Assembly: GCA_021773235.1 (NCBI GenBank)
Contig: JAJFKL010000030.1
Location: forward strand, 62,001 to 126,000
From: Gammaproteobacteria bacterium
GTDB taxonomy: Bacteria; Pseudomonadota; Gammaproteobacteria; Eutrophobiales; Eutrophobiaceae
Reading direction: 5' to 3'
DNA: 64,000 nt
Shown here: positions 44,364 to 54,900 of the stretch, piece by piece
How positions within the stretch are numbered: position 1 is the first letter of the stretch
Layout: every line of letters starts with the position of its first letter
Program-made: the position numbers and the translations under genes
The notes under the pieces: generated by a model
Databases searched by the model: none
What the model was told of the DNA's origin: nothing
What the model saw: the letters and a program-made list of their open reading frames with translations, nothing else

Positions 44364-47306
44364 TTATTCTTTTTCTTGCCATTGGCTGACGATTATTTTT
44401 TCAGAACTTTCGTCATAGCTTAACGTAAATCTTTCCATTATAACAAAAAGGGTAATTAACTGGCCGAGATTGTATACACCAACCAATTCGATACTTGCGT
44501 TTACGGTATGTTGAATGCTGGGGTCAATTTCAAAATTAAATAGGCTCAGCTCATCCAGCATCAAAAAAAATTCATTGGGTATTTTTTTAACACCGGTTTC
44601 AATTTTAATGTCACGCTCGATCTCTTGTTTAAGAGACGCTGGCATGGAATCAGAATTATTAATGTATGAAAGAGGATTAGTAATTCGCAGCGGCGTCGCC
44701 GACGTAATCGATGGAAAGATATCTGGTGCGGCAACAAAAAGCGTATTACCTTCAATACCGCAAGTTACATTATAGGCCATGCAGACCAACATCAATAACT
44801 CGCGAGCTGTTAAAGGATCTTGATTTAACGTCAAGCCATCTTTACCAATGCTGACATGATGTATATAAAGATTCAGACCCAGACGGTGAGCGATATCCGA
44901 AAATAAGTTTGGTTTATCAACATCGTAGTAGTTGTATATTTCTGTATCGTCCAGACGTTCTAATGGATATTGGATATGACGCGGACTATTTTTCCCGCTA
45001 CGCTTTACCATTTCCAGTTCATTATCACGCGGAATAATAACTGCGATTGAATCATTAATCGCATTACTAAAGAACAAGCGGTTATTGCTACCTAATGTGA
45101 TTGCTGATGTTGTTTGCGTTTCCAAAGAATTTGCCGAATGTGCGAATAGTTTTTCGTGAGCCAGAATTTCAATTTCGCCTGATGTCTTATCAACACGGGT
45201 GATTGGAAAACCGGTTTCATCGCTGATATAAATATTGCCTTTATTATCGAGGCTGATATCGGTCGGTTCTAAAAATCCTTCAGCAAGCGTGGTAAGCGTG
45301 CCAGCCTTGTCCAACTTCTGTAGTCGACCTGTATGCCCCTCAATAAAATAAAGCAGGCCTTCGTTATAGGCAATGGCACGAGGGAAAGGCATGAAATTTG
45401 TTGGCGTATTAGGGCGTTTATTTTTAAATACGCTGGAAATTATCTTTTTCTCTTTATTGTTATAGCGGATGCGTTGATTAAACGCATCAGCAATAAAATA
45501 CTCATCAGCAGAGACAATATTCACATCACTGGGGTAACACAGGTCAGGGATAGTCTTAAAAAATAATTGTTCACTGCAACCGATACCTCCAAACAGTGTG
45601 GTGATGATACCGTTGGTATTGACCACGCGCAGGGCATGATTGCCACGATCAGTAATATAAAGATTACCATTCACATCAACATCCAACCCTGTTGGTTGAT
45701 TCAAGGTGGCGTCTCGAGCCGGGCCGTTATCGCCACTGTAACTTTCCTCGCCATGACCGGCCACATGTGCGATATCACCCGTTGTTAAATCGACCATCAA
45801 TACACGGTGCTGCAAAGTATCTGCAATATACAGATAGCGATCCTGAAACAGTGCTAAACCTTGTGGTGATTTAAGTGAAAAATCAGGTATTCCTGAAACA
45901 GCAATAGGCAACAAGTTGACTAGTTTAAAATCCTCTTCGCCTTGATAAGGCGTGTTTAAGGAAGCAAGTACAGTTAAGTCGAGTTGCCCAATTACTTTGC
46001 TGGCTAGCAGGCTGGTTTTGTTATTGATTTCGACCGTCGTTTGCGTTGTTCTTTCTATCAGGTATCCAACACCGGTTAACAACGCTGCACCCAGTATCAC
46101 TGGCGCAAGGTATCGGTCGATATATTTTCTATAAGGTGTTTGGCGGCTAACAGTCTGTCCAGATTGCAAACGCTTTAAATCATTTAACAAAACAGACGCC
46201 GATTGATACCGGTGCTTAGGTTGTTTTTCCAGACAGCGTAAGCATACCGTCATCAGCGCCTTATCGATATTATGTTCAAGTAAATATGTTTTCGGCACAT
46301 CTTTTTCTGAGGTGAGCTCTTTTAAGAGTTCTGGTGCGCTAAGCCCATCATAAGGTGTTACGTCAGTCAGCAAGCTATGCAGCAGCACGCCTATGCTATA
46401 GATATCACTTTGCTCACTGATCTCGCCAAAACGTTTATCCACCTGTTCAGGTGCCATATAGGCCGGTGTCCCCATTAAGTTTTGTGTGTGCGTGAGTTCA
46501 GTTGTAGCGGACATGTCCTTGGCCAAGCCAAAGTCACTGATCTTGATGTTGCTATGTTTGTCAAAAAGTATATTTGAAGGTTTAATATCCCGGTGTAAAA
46601 AACCGTTCTCATGAATAAACTCAATGGTCTTGGCTAATATCATCATGACTTCGATGATTTCATCTTGTTGTAGCGGGTCATTTACAAGACGATCATTTAA
46701 AGTACCACCATTGGCATACTCTAAAACCAGATAAGGTTGACCGTGATGTTCGCCAACGGAAAATATTTGGATAATGTTGCGGTGATGCAAGGCACCAATG
46801 GCTGTGGCCTCCATTTGGAAGCGCTTAGTCTCTGCTTCCGACATACTATCGCTAGATAACATTTTGATTGCGACTTCGCGGCCTAGAGATAAATCGTGTG
46901 CACGATAAACGACACCCATGCCGCCTCGAGCTAGTCGTTCAATTACTTTATAACCGGGAATAGATAAACCACTATTAATAGTGTCCGATAAACTATCAGG
47001 GTTAGTTGAGCTACTGGGAAGTTTTTTATCTGTAAACATGTCCGACCAAACGTCATCAATTTGAACGGTAAAATCAGGAAATCGACCAGTGTATACATCC
47101 TTGTTTATTGACTCACCGTGTTGACGACGATACGCCAGATCCTGATAGAGTAATTCTTTGAAAAGAGGTTGCTGGATATCGGGTACTGCCGACTGCAATA
47201 TTTCTTCAATCGGTATAGCTTGTTTACTATTTAGTGCCTGTTCGTATTGTGTACAGTATTTATCAATCTGAATGAGTTGTGAAGTATTGAGTTCTTTAAA
47301 TACCAT
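44364..47306 (-). CDS. membrane Ser/Thr protein kinase with NHL propeller and STN-like C-terminus
   Basis: 980 residues. Domains in order: N-terminal helical region (1-110); Hanks-type kinase (about 118-380) with A-R-G-G-M-G-V-V-Y, Lys148, H-R-D-I-K-P-S-N (Asp240) and D-F-G (258-260), all catalytic residues present; one transmembrane helix (about 398-417); six or so NHL repeats in the periplasm (about 475-775, such as P-T-G-L-D-V-D-V-N-G-N-L-Y-I-T-D); a secretin/TonB N-terminal (STN)-like domain (about 799-860); and a second similar segment (about 905-975). The kinase-TM-NHL order recalls PknD of Mycobacterium; the STN end is unusual. It starts 20 bp after the sigma gene. Confidence 0.88.
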   Translation of the reverse strand: MVFKELNTSQLIQIDKYCTQYEQALNSKQAIPIEEILQSAVPDIQQPLFKELLYQDLAYRRQHGESINKDVYTGRFPDFTVQIDDVWSDMFTDKKLPSSSTNPDSLSDTINSGLSIPGYKVIERLARGGMGVVYRAHDLSLGREVAIKMLSSDSMSEAETKRFQMEATAIGALHHRNIIQIFSVGEHHGQPYLVLEYANGGTLNDRLVNDPLQQDEIIEVMMILAKTIEFIHENGFLHRDIKPSNILFDKHSNIKISDFGLAKDMSATTELTHTQNLMGTPAYMAPEQVDKRFGEISEQSDIYSIGVLLHSLLTDVTPYDGLSAPELLKELTSEKDVPKTYLLEHNIDKALMTVCLRCLEKQPKHRYQSASVLLNDLKRLQSGQTVSRQTPYRKYIDRYLAPVILGAALLTGVGYLIERTTQTTVEINNKTSLLASKVIGQLDLTVLASLNTPYQGEEDFKLVNLLPIAVSGIPDFSLKSPQGLALFQDRYLYIADTLQHRVLMVDLTTGDIAHVAGHGEESYSGDNGPARDATLNQPTGLDVDVNGNLYITDRGNHALRVVNTNGIITTLFGGIGCSEQLFFKTIPDLCYPSDVNIVSADEYFIADAFNQRIRYNNKEKKIISSVFKNKRPNTPTNFMPFPRAIAYNEGLLYFIEGHTGRLQKLDKAGTLTTLAEGFLEPTDISLDNKGNIYISDETGFPITRVDKTSGEIEILAHEKLFAHSANSLETQTTSAITLGSNNRLFFSNAINDSIAVIIPRDNELEMVKRSGKNSPRHIQYPLERLDDTEIYNYYDVDKPNLFSDIAHRLGLNLYIHHVSIGKDGLTLNQDPLTARELLMLVCMAYNVTCGIEGNTLFVAAPDIFPSITSATPLRITNPLSYINNSDSMPASLKQEIERDIKIETGVKKIPNEFFLMLDELSLFNFEIDPSIQHTVNASIELVGVYNLGQLITLFVIMERFTLSYDESSEKIIVSQWQEKE

Positions 47307-47325
47307 AACATTTACGTCTTACTTT

Positions 47326-47922
47326 TTAATTCTGTCCTTCATCCAGAGCATCAACCAGCAAAGAACGGATAACAGTGAGACGCCGCTGCACGGTACGCAA
47401 GTTGGTATTAAGTTCCTGGGCAATCTCCGCACTGGAATAACCTTCCATCTTGCGTAAGGCAATAAGCCGCATTTCATCATCCAGTAAACGCTCATTGAGT
47501 TGGCGGTATTCATCGGTAATGGCTAATACAAATTCCGGCGTTGGTTCTGAGCCGATGAGTTCTTCAACTGGCATGGCGTCATGATGAAATTTTCCTGCCT
47601 CCCCTTGTCGTTTGTTTCGAGATTCATAACGTATTTGTTTAATAGCTTTTCGGGCAGTCAAAGTGACAAGTAGGCGCCAAATTTCATCTTCGCTCTGTAA
47701 TTTCGGTGCGCGGTTGTTATCTAGGCCACGGAAAAAACTCTTAAAGGCGGAAACAACCACATCTTCTTCATCGGCCATTGTACGGGTTGAACCAGACAAG
47801 CGTTTATAGGCGATCTTAATCATTTTCTGATAGTAACGTTGCCACAGGTCTTCGGCGGCGACATGATCCCCTGCCTGTAAACGACCTATCCAGCTATCCA
47901 TCACAATGGCATTGTCGTTCAA
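47326..47922 (-). CDS. ECF-type RNA polymerase sigma factor
   Basis: 198 residues. Region 2 is seen in D-L-W-Q-R-Y-Y and D-E-E-D-V-V-V-S-A-F-K-S-F-F-R-G, and region 4 in M-E-G-Y-S-S-A-E-I-A-Q-E-L-N and R-T-V-Q-R-R-L. The D-E-E-D-V-V form resembles the ECF group common in Planctomycetes, where such factors pair with Ser/Thr kinases. TTG 47922 is chosen because GAGGAAA lies 6 nt upstream; TTG 47937 and ATG 47901 are alternatives. First gene of the operon. No FecR-type anti-sigma gene adjoins it. Confidence 0.85.
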   Translation of the reverse strand: MNDNAIVMDSWIGRLQAGDHVAAEDLWQRYYQKMIKIAYKRLSGSTRTMADEEDVVVSAFKSFFRGLDNNRAPKLQSEDEIWRLLVTLTARKAIKQIRYESRNKRQGEAGKFHHDAMPVEELIGSEPTPEFVLAITDEYRQLNERLLDDEMRLIALRKMEGYSSAEIAQELNTNLRTVQRRLTVIRSLLVDALDEGQN

Positions 47923-47937
47923 AGTTAGTTTCCTCAA

Positions 47938-48170
47938 AAAAAATCCCGTTTCGTGTCGTCATTTTTGAAATAAAGCTATATCAGTCAATAAGGGGTGAGT
48001 TAACCCGGATTGTATAACGAATCGACTTATGGCTGGGCGTATTTTTAATTGATGTTGCGGTAGGTAAAACAGACAAACGATGTTAATCACAAAGTTTGCA
48101 GTCAGAATTTCGTGAATACATAGACAAGATATGTAAATAAGAATGAATCGAATAAGACCATAAGAGAATT
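47938..48170. promoter_or_regulatory. divergent control region of the sigma-kinase-receptor and lectin operons
   Basis: About 230 bp between the ECF gene (minus) and the hemopexin-repeat gene (plus) must contain both promoters. No confident -35/-10 pair could be assigned by eye. An ECF-type promoter read by the local sigma factor is expected but unproven. Confidence 0.4.
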
Positions 48171-48941
48171 ATGAATCAGGCAGATGTAGCGCAACACTAT
48201 TACAGGGTTTCCAATTGGGAATTGTTTTCCATTGTCATACTTCTTGTGTCAAATATTTGGGTGCCGAATGCGCATGCAGCTGATTCTAAATCGACTGAAA
48301 TTGCGGAATTGTTCTTTAACACGCCGATAAGTGCTGCGATTACATTGGAAAGTGGTGTCACTTACCTTTTTTCAGGCAGGACTTACGCAAAAACAAATAA
48401 AGATTCTAAAGCAGGTTTTGCTAAAGGTTATCCCAAGATACTGCCCGGTGGCTGGAAAGGCTTTCCCAGAGTTTGGCCAGGGATTAGTGCGGGTTTTTCC
48501 GAAAAGGGTAAAACCTTATATATGTTTAGTGGTAAGGACAAATTTGGCAAAGAAACGTACTACCAACTGACAGACATTAAGGTCGATAAGGGTTATCCCA
48601 AGGAAATCACCGATGATTGGATAATGCTGCCTAAAGGATGGAGTAAAGGGGAACTCGCCGTAGTTGACGCCGCATTCTATCACGCACCAACCAAAAAACA
48701 TTACATGTTCAAAGACAATCAATATGCGCGATTGAAAGATCTTGCTATCGAGAAGGCGTATCCGAAAAAACTACCCGGGATCTGGAAAGGTATGCCCAAG
48801 AATTTTGCCAAAGGTATTGATGCAGCAACTTTTCGTAATGGTCATATTTATATGTTTAAAGACGATGAATATATCCGTTTTACAAAAACAAAAATGGATA
48901 AAGGCTATCCCAAAAAGATTAAAGACAATTGGCCTAATTAA
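48171..48941 (+). CDS. secreted hemopexin-repeat protein
   Basis: 256 residues with a signal sequence (hydrophobic 19-33, cleavage near N-A-H-A, residue 36). The mature part is four hemopexin-like repeats forming one four-bladed propeller. Each repeat has the pattern Ala-Ala-x-x ... Y-M-F-K-D-x-x-Y-x-R ... K-G-Y-P-K-x-(L/I) ... W-x-G-(M/F)-P, most clearly at about 160-200 and 207-250. Bacterial hemopexin-like proteins bind diverse ligands and are not necessarily heme proteins. Ribosome site AAGAGAA precedes the ATG. The giant protein gene follows 47 bp later. Confidence 0.85.
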   Translation: MNQADVAQHYYRVSNWELFSIVILLVSNIWVPNAHAADSKSTEIAELFFNTPISAAITLESGVTYLFSGRTYAKTNKDSKAGFAKGYPKILPGGWKGFPRVWPGISAGFSEKGKTLYMFSGKDKFGKETYYQLTDIKVDKGYPKEITDDWIMLPKGWSKGELAVVDAAFYHAPTKKHYMFKDNQYARLKDLAIEKAYPKKLPGIWKGMPKNFAKGIDAATFRNGHIYMFKDDEYIRFTKTKMDKGYPKKIKDNWPN

Positions 48942-48988
48942 CCAACGACATTGAATTATCAAAAATAACTTAAAGTGAAATCAGGATT

Positions 48989-51900
48989 ATGAATAGACAA
49001 ATAAAGCAAACTATTTTTCTGTGTGCATTATCAATATTAAATATTAATACGGCTTTTGCAGGCGATACTGAAAGTGGTTGGACATCTTCAACGACGCCCA
49101 CCGAGGGACCAACATCTGGTATCAATATAGGTGATCACAGGAATACAACAGGTTGGTCTGAAGATAAAAAGAAGAGCTGGGCCAAGAGAAAGGTGGCTTA
49201 TGTTCTGAAACTACTTGCCGGTGCAGGAAAAAACCCAACAGATAAATGGGCACCAAAAAAATTCTCGGGCACTTCGACTTCGATTGGTTTTGAAGTTGCA
49301 ATACCCGGAACTGACTTTGATGTTTCCACATTTTATACCCGTTCCGGATCTCCCATTGAAGAAACCTGGCATGTTGCCCTTAGTCTGGATACTACCAAAC
49401 TCAAGAGCTCTCCCCTTACATCGGTCTATCAAGATATTACTGCGATTTTAGGTACACCAGAATATGAAAGCCTAGTCCTTGTCACCAGTGAAGGTAGTGG
49501 CAAGGTTAATGTTGCTGATCTACCTGCCAATCTGAAGACAGTATTAGATCCGTTTAAAGGCAATAAAGCGGCTAACAACACAAAAACTAAAGTAATCAGT
49601 CTTGCCAAAGGCGTTAACTTTTTTGCCACGATCAAACCACCCGAAGATGGCCCGTTTAAAGTGATGGAGCAAGCCCTGTTATTGGGCGGTAAAGTCAGCG
49701 ATGGGTCTTTGCACTTGACTGGATCAGTCGGCTACGATCTGCTCGGTAAGTTGATGGATGATGGCAAGCTTGAGGCGGATAAAACGGCACAACAAACGGC
49801 ACAAACAGAAGTCAATGCAAGCAAGGAGGATAAAACTATTCCTCCTGTCGCCCTGAAGATTATATTTCCTTCCGTGATTCCTGCTCCGTTTAGCCTGATG
49901 GATGCGACTCAGGCAAAGAAAACATTTTTTATGGAGATTGATAAAACAGTCCTTGGCATTAAATATGATAAGGCCTCTAACAATCTCGCATTAGACGCGG
50001 GTCAGGATGTCACGCTTTGGATTAACAAAGAAGATTATACCACCAAGCGTAAGATCTCCTTCTCGAAAGATAAGTCTGATCCAAACGATAGTGCTTATGA
50101 GTTAAAAGCCACTGGCTCAGTAGAAGATATGAACGTTACGCTGTTTGAAGGCTTTACGCTGGAAAAACTGAGTCTGAACGGTAGCACCAAAGTCAATTTC
50201 AAAACACCTGCACCGGAAGGCGAAGAAACCACCTGGCAAACCGGCAGTGTGAGTGATGATGCCACACGCAATGGCGGTATTCAGATCGGTGGCAATCGTG
50301 AAACGACTAAGGCAGAAACCGATAGCTGGCAAGCAGCTAAACCAAGTACCGATGCAAAACGAACTGACGTTGCGATAGGCGAGCATCGTAATACCGGCTC
50401 TGAGAAGAAAAAAGCAACCGAGTTAAAGATCGTTTTTGGCGTTACTGTTAATTCAACTGATGTCGGCGATCTAACTGGCGCGCTTGGTTTAACCACGATT
50501 AAGGAAGGGGCTTCCAAACCACGCGTCAAAGAAGTGTTCATGCAATTTGATGGTGACGCTAAAGTTGGCGGATTGAATTTGGCAGATATAAGGCCCCTAA
50601 GAAATATTCCCATCGTCAATGAAATTGCGATCAATGGACTAGGGATTGGCATGAGTGAAACAGCCGGAAATAGTGAGGGCCTGGATTTTTATCTCTACAG
50701 TGGTCTTACCTGGACCAAGCCCGATATTAAAGGGCAGTTGGCGGTGATGAAACGGGGCAGAGATTTTTATGTAATGTCGCGCGTTACTGATTTCTCCGAT
50801 AAAAAAGTTGTTGATACCTTACCCGGTTCAGAGGCACTCGATGCATTCTCTGGACCTTTAGAGTCATTTGAAATGCCAAATGCGATGTTGGTGTTTAGTA
50901 CTGCAGCGGGAGATAGCGGTCGAGGTGGTGCATTAAACCTGAGTGATCTTCCTACTCAAATACAAACTATGTTTAATGGCATTGTGGGTAGTAGTGGCAA
51001 GGTGCCTCTCTATGGCGATGGTATCAGTATTATTGCTGGAATTGACCTTAGCAAAGATGAGAATCTGAAAAATGCAGTCGCCGATTTAGGTATTAGTACT
51101 TCCAGTCCATTAGTCATGGGTGGGTCGCTTGGTGGCTTTGAATCGGGCAAGATTAAAGTCGCCTTTTTTCTGGATATCCCCACGATCGAGTTTCCCAAAA
51201 AGAATGACAAAGACCATGAAATGAATGATCTGATCAGTGTTAATAATGCCGGTGGACAGTTTTTCATTAGTATCGATGCGGTTGGCCCTGTCTTTAAAAC
51301 AGGCATACGAGCCAATGTAGAAATGTCGTTGCCACGTGTTGGTGGGGAAGGAAAAGAACCCGATATTGTTGCTGTGGGCGGTGATTTTTACCTGAACATT
51401 GACGCAGTCGGTGTCGGAGTGCGGTTCGCAGGTTATGTAAACGGCGATTGGCATGACCCGCTCGGCTTTGAAGGTATTACATTAAAAGAAACAGCAATAT
51501 TAGTCGGAACAGATGTCAGCGGTGGTGTTGAGATAGGTCTTGGCACGACATTGAGTTTTGCATTGGTCGATGATAAAGGTAAGGCGAAAGCGGTCAAGAC
51601 AAACGATTTTAAGAAGGTCTTTGATAAAGGTGAATTGGAAGCACGTCTGAAAGAACTGCAGGCGCAAATGGCAACTGGCGAAGTTGAAACTAAAGAGGTT
51701 GATATTAGTGCTGGTTTTATCATTGCAATTAATACGACACCCGCACTGGGTATCCCCGTACCTAAAAAACTGGGCATGGCCTTTAAGAATAGTGAAATTT
51801 CTTTGCCTAATACCATTGATATCTTTGACTTGTTTCTGAAAGGATTAATGACGGGGCCTGCACAACAGGAATTGTTAGAGAGCACCCCTAAAGGTAGTCC

Positions 51901-54900
51901 ACAACGAGAAGTATTAAACGTTTTGATAGATGGTTTCAACGACGGGAAGTGGGTGCCTGCATCACAGAAGGTACAGATGGTTGCTCCTGTGCCCTTAGAT
52001 GTTATTTATTTTAAAAATGTCGACATATTCTTTGCCACACCGGGTGCAATCTTGCCTGGCTATGCGGCGCTTGATGGCAATATTGGTTTGCGTTTAGGTG
52101 GCGAACTCTGGGTCACTGATCTAGAAGGTAAGAATGATAAAAAGGTAGTTGACGCGGTTATTGACTTAACATTAAACGGCCTTGATTTCGGCAAGTTTGC
52201 TAAGGATCTGGAAAAAACTTATTTATCTATTGCCTCGGTCACAATAGATCCGCTTAGGGAAGAATTGAATTGTCCGAAAGGCGCCTTTTATGATGTTGGC
52301 TTGGCTTCGTGTTGGTCCTGTCCCAAAGATTATAAACGAACATTAGCGGCAGTAACGGCAGATAATGCCTGTAAGCAAACGATTTTTCACCATAGCAAGG
52401 CAAAGTTCGAACAAGATGCAAACCTGGCATGGAATTGCCCAACAGGGACATTTTATGATGCGCGAAATCAGGGTGAGTGCTGGTCGTGTCCTGTTGGTTA
52501 TTCTCGAGGTCTAACAGCCGTTGATCATGACAAGGCCTGTTACAACGTCGATTTAAGCAAGGTAACGAGTTATGCAAAAGCCACCAAAAAGAAAAAGGCA
52601 ACCGGTTTGATAGGGACGGATTGTCCGGCTGGACAGTTCTGGCATTTTGATAACGGCTATTGTTATAGCTGTCCAAGCAAGCATGTTCGAACAGGAACCG
52701 CGATTGGTAGTAACAAGGCTTGTATGGCTGTAGGGGCACAATCTATCACTGGTGAAGAGCCTGCGACCTTAGTTAAACCAGGTCGACCCGAAGGTAGTTT
52801 TCTTGATATTGGCAAAGGTAAATTCTATTCCTGCCCTGAAGGTTATAAACGAACCGTTTTTGCGGTTGACGATAAAAAAGGTAGAGCCTGTCAGAAAGTC
52901 GAGGTGAATTTGGCCAATGGTAAAAGTGAGCCACGTGGACAGATCAAGACTAAACCTGCAAAGAACAAATTATGCTTTGGCGCAGAGGATAATGATCTCT
53001 CTATAGGTGATAACGTCGTTATGCAGCCTTGTTACGATGAGGATAGCCGTTTCCAAAGTTGGTATCTCGATAGTCTGAATAGGTTGCGACCGTTGCAGCA
53101 GTTAAGCCTGAAAAAAGATAAGGGTGCGCCGATGTGTCTGGAAATCGAATATACAGTAAGCGACGAAGACGCCAACGTACACATAGCTGCAAGCGACAGC
53201 GGTAGCAATGTACAGATAGGAAAATGCAGTTTTTATAAAGAGGATAATCTCGCTGGAGTTCAATGGTATGTCGATCAAAAAGATCGCATCGTTAACAAGC
53301 AGAACAGTAAATGTCTTAATTTCAAGAGCAAGGAGAAAAACCTGGAGATCTGGGACTGTCTCGACAAGGGCAATCAGTTCTGGGAATTTGGCGATAATAT
53401 CGTAAAACCAAAAGATATCGCCAAAGCAGAAAACGGCCCAATCATGCTGACGACCTCAGGTGAACGGGAGCTTTGTCTACAAACTGCTAAGCCGGTAAAG
53501 AATGGTAATGCTGTAGAAATGGATAGCTGTGGTGGTGAGCAAAATCAGGTTTGGTATTGGAACGCGAAAGGCCAGGTTACGGATGAGAGCAAAAAGCTTT
53601 GTCTGGATATCGAAAAAGATGCCGATGATTCACCTTTGACAGTAGCGACTTGTCGAAGCATGGATGATTTGACGAACGTTGATTCACAAAGATGGTTGGC
53701 CGATACCAATGGGCGGGTTGCCAATGATCTAGGACGTTGTATCGATTTTGCTGATGGTAAAACCGAAGGCAAAAACGCAACTGTCATTATTGGGCAATGT
53801 AAGGATAGTGCCGCCGCAAATCAATTACTTGAAATGATGGATGCGCCTAAAGAGAGTATCGTCGTAAAAGCAAAAGAGATGACCAAAGAATGGCGCGAAA
53901 AAATGACAGCGGCGCAGGAAAAAACGAGTCAAGATGCCGGTAATTTGTTTGCAGGAATTTTGGATCCCGATTCAATGGTGCATACCGTTGCCACTAAACA
54001 GAAGAAAGGCACTGGCCTATTAAAAACAAATTGTCCAAAGGCAACCAAGGATAAAGACGCACAGTTTTGGGATGCAATCGATGGCGGTAACTGTTGGTCG
54101 TGCCCAAATAAATTTACTCGTACCGGGCATTCCGTGAAGAGTGATAAGGCATGTATCGGCAAGAAGTCGGATGCAGGTGAATTGATTGCCTCTGGTGAGG
54201 AGATATCCATTTCTTGGAAAAAGATTCCGGGTGCTGCTACAGATATCGCGATTGGTTCCATCGGTGATGTTTGGGTGGTCAACACGAAGGGGCAAGTCAA
54301 GTATCGTGATTTAGTGAAGAATAAGTGGTCTGCGAGTCAAAAAGGGAATGTAGAAAAGGTTGCGGTTGGTAAGAACAGTGATGTCTGGCTGCTGAATAAA
54401 TCAAACGAAATTTTCCGCGGTGGTGTAAACGGTTGGAAAAAAATTAAAGGCGGCTTAGCCGATATTGCCGCAGGTCCTAATGGTGCGGTCTGGGGCATTG
54501 GTAAAACAAAAAAACATGATAATGGTAATTACATTTATAAATGGAGTGGTAAAAAATGGGTCAAGCAAAAAGGTCATGCTGTTCAGATTGCCGTCACTCC
54601 AAAGGGACAAGTTTGGGTTGTCAGCGCTAAAGGTAAAATTTATAGCGGCAACGGTAAAAAATGGAAATTGAGACCCGGTTTAGCAAAGGAAGTTGCCATC
54701 GGTGCTGATGGTTCCGTATGGCGCTTGAGCGAAGATGATAGCCATGCCAATGGCAGCACGATATATCGATGGAATGTTGATGGTAGCAATTGGGAACTGA
54801 TGAAAGGTCATGCGACTTCTCTGGCAATTGCGCCAAGCGGTATGCCTTGGGTCACATCTAAGGTTAACAAAATCTATGATGGCAATCCGAAACGAAAGAA

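Noticed and set aside
48171-48941. Heme-binding hemopexin of animal type
   Set aside because: The fold is hemopexin-like, but no evidence for heme ligands was found, so only the repeat family is claimed.
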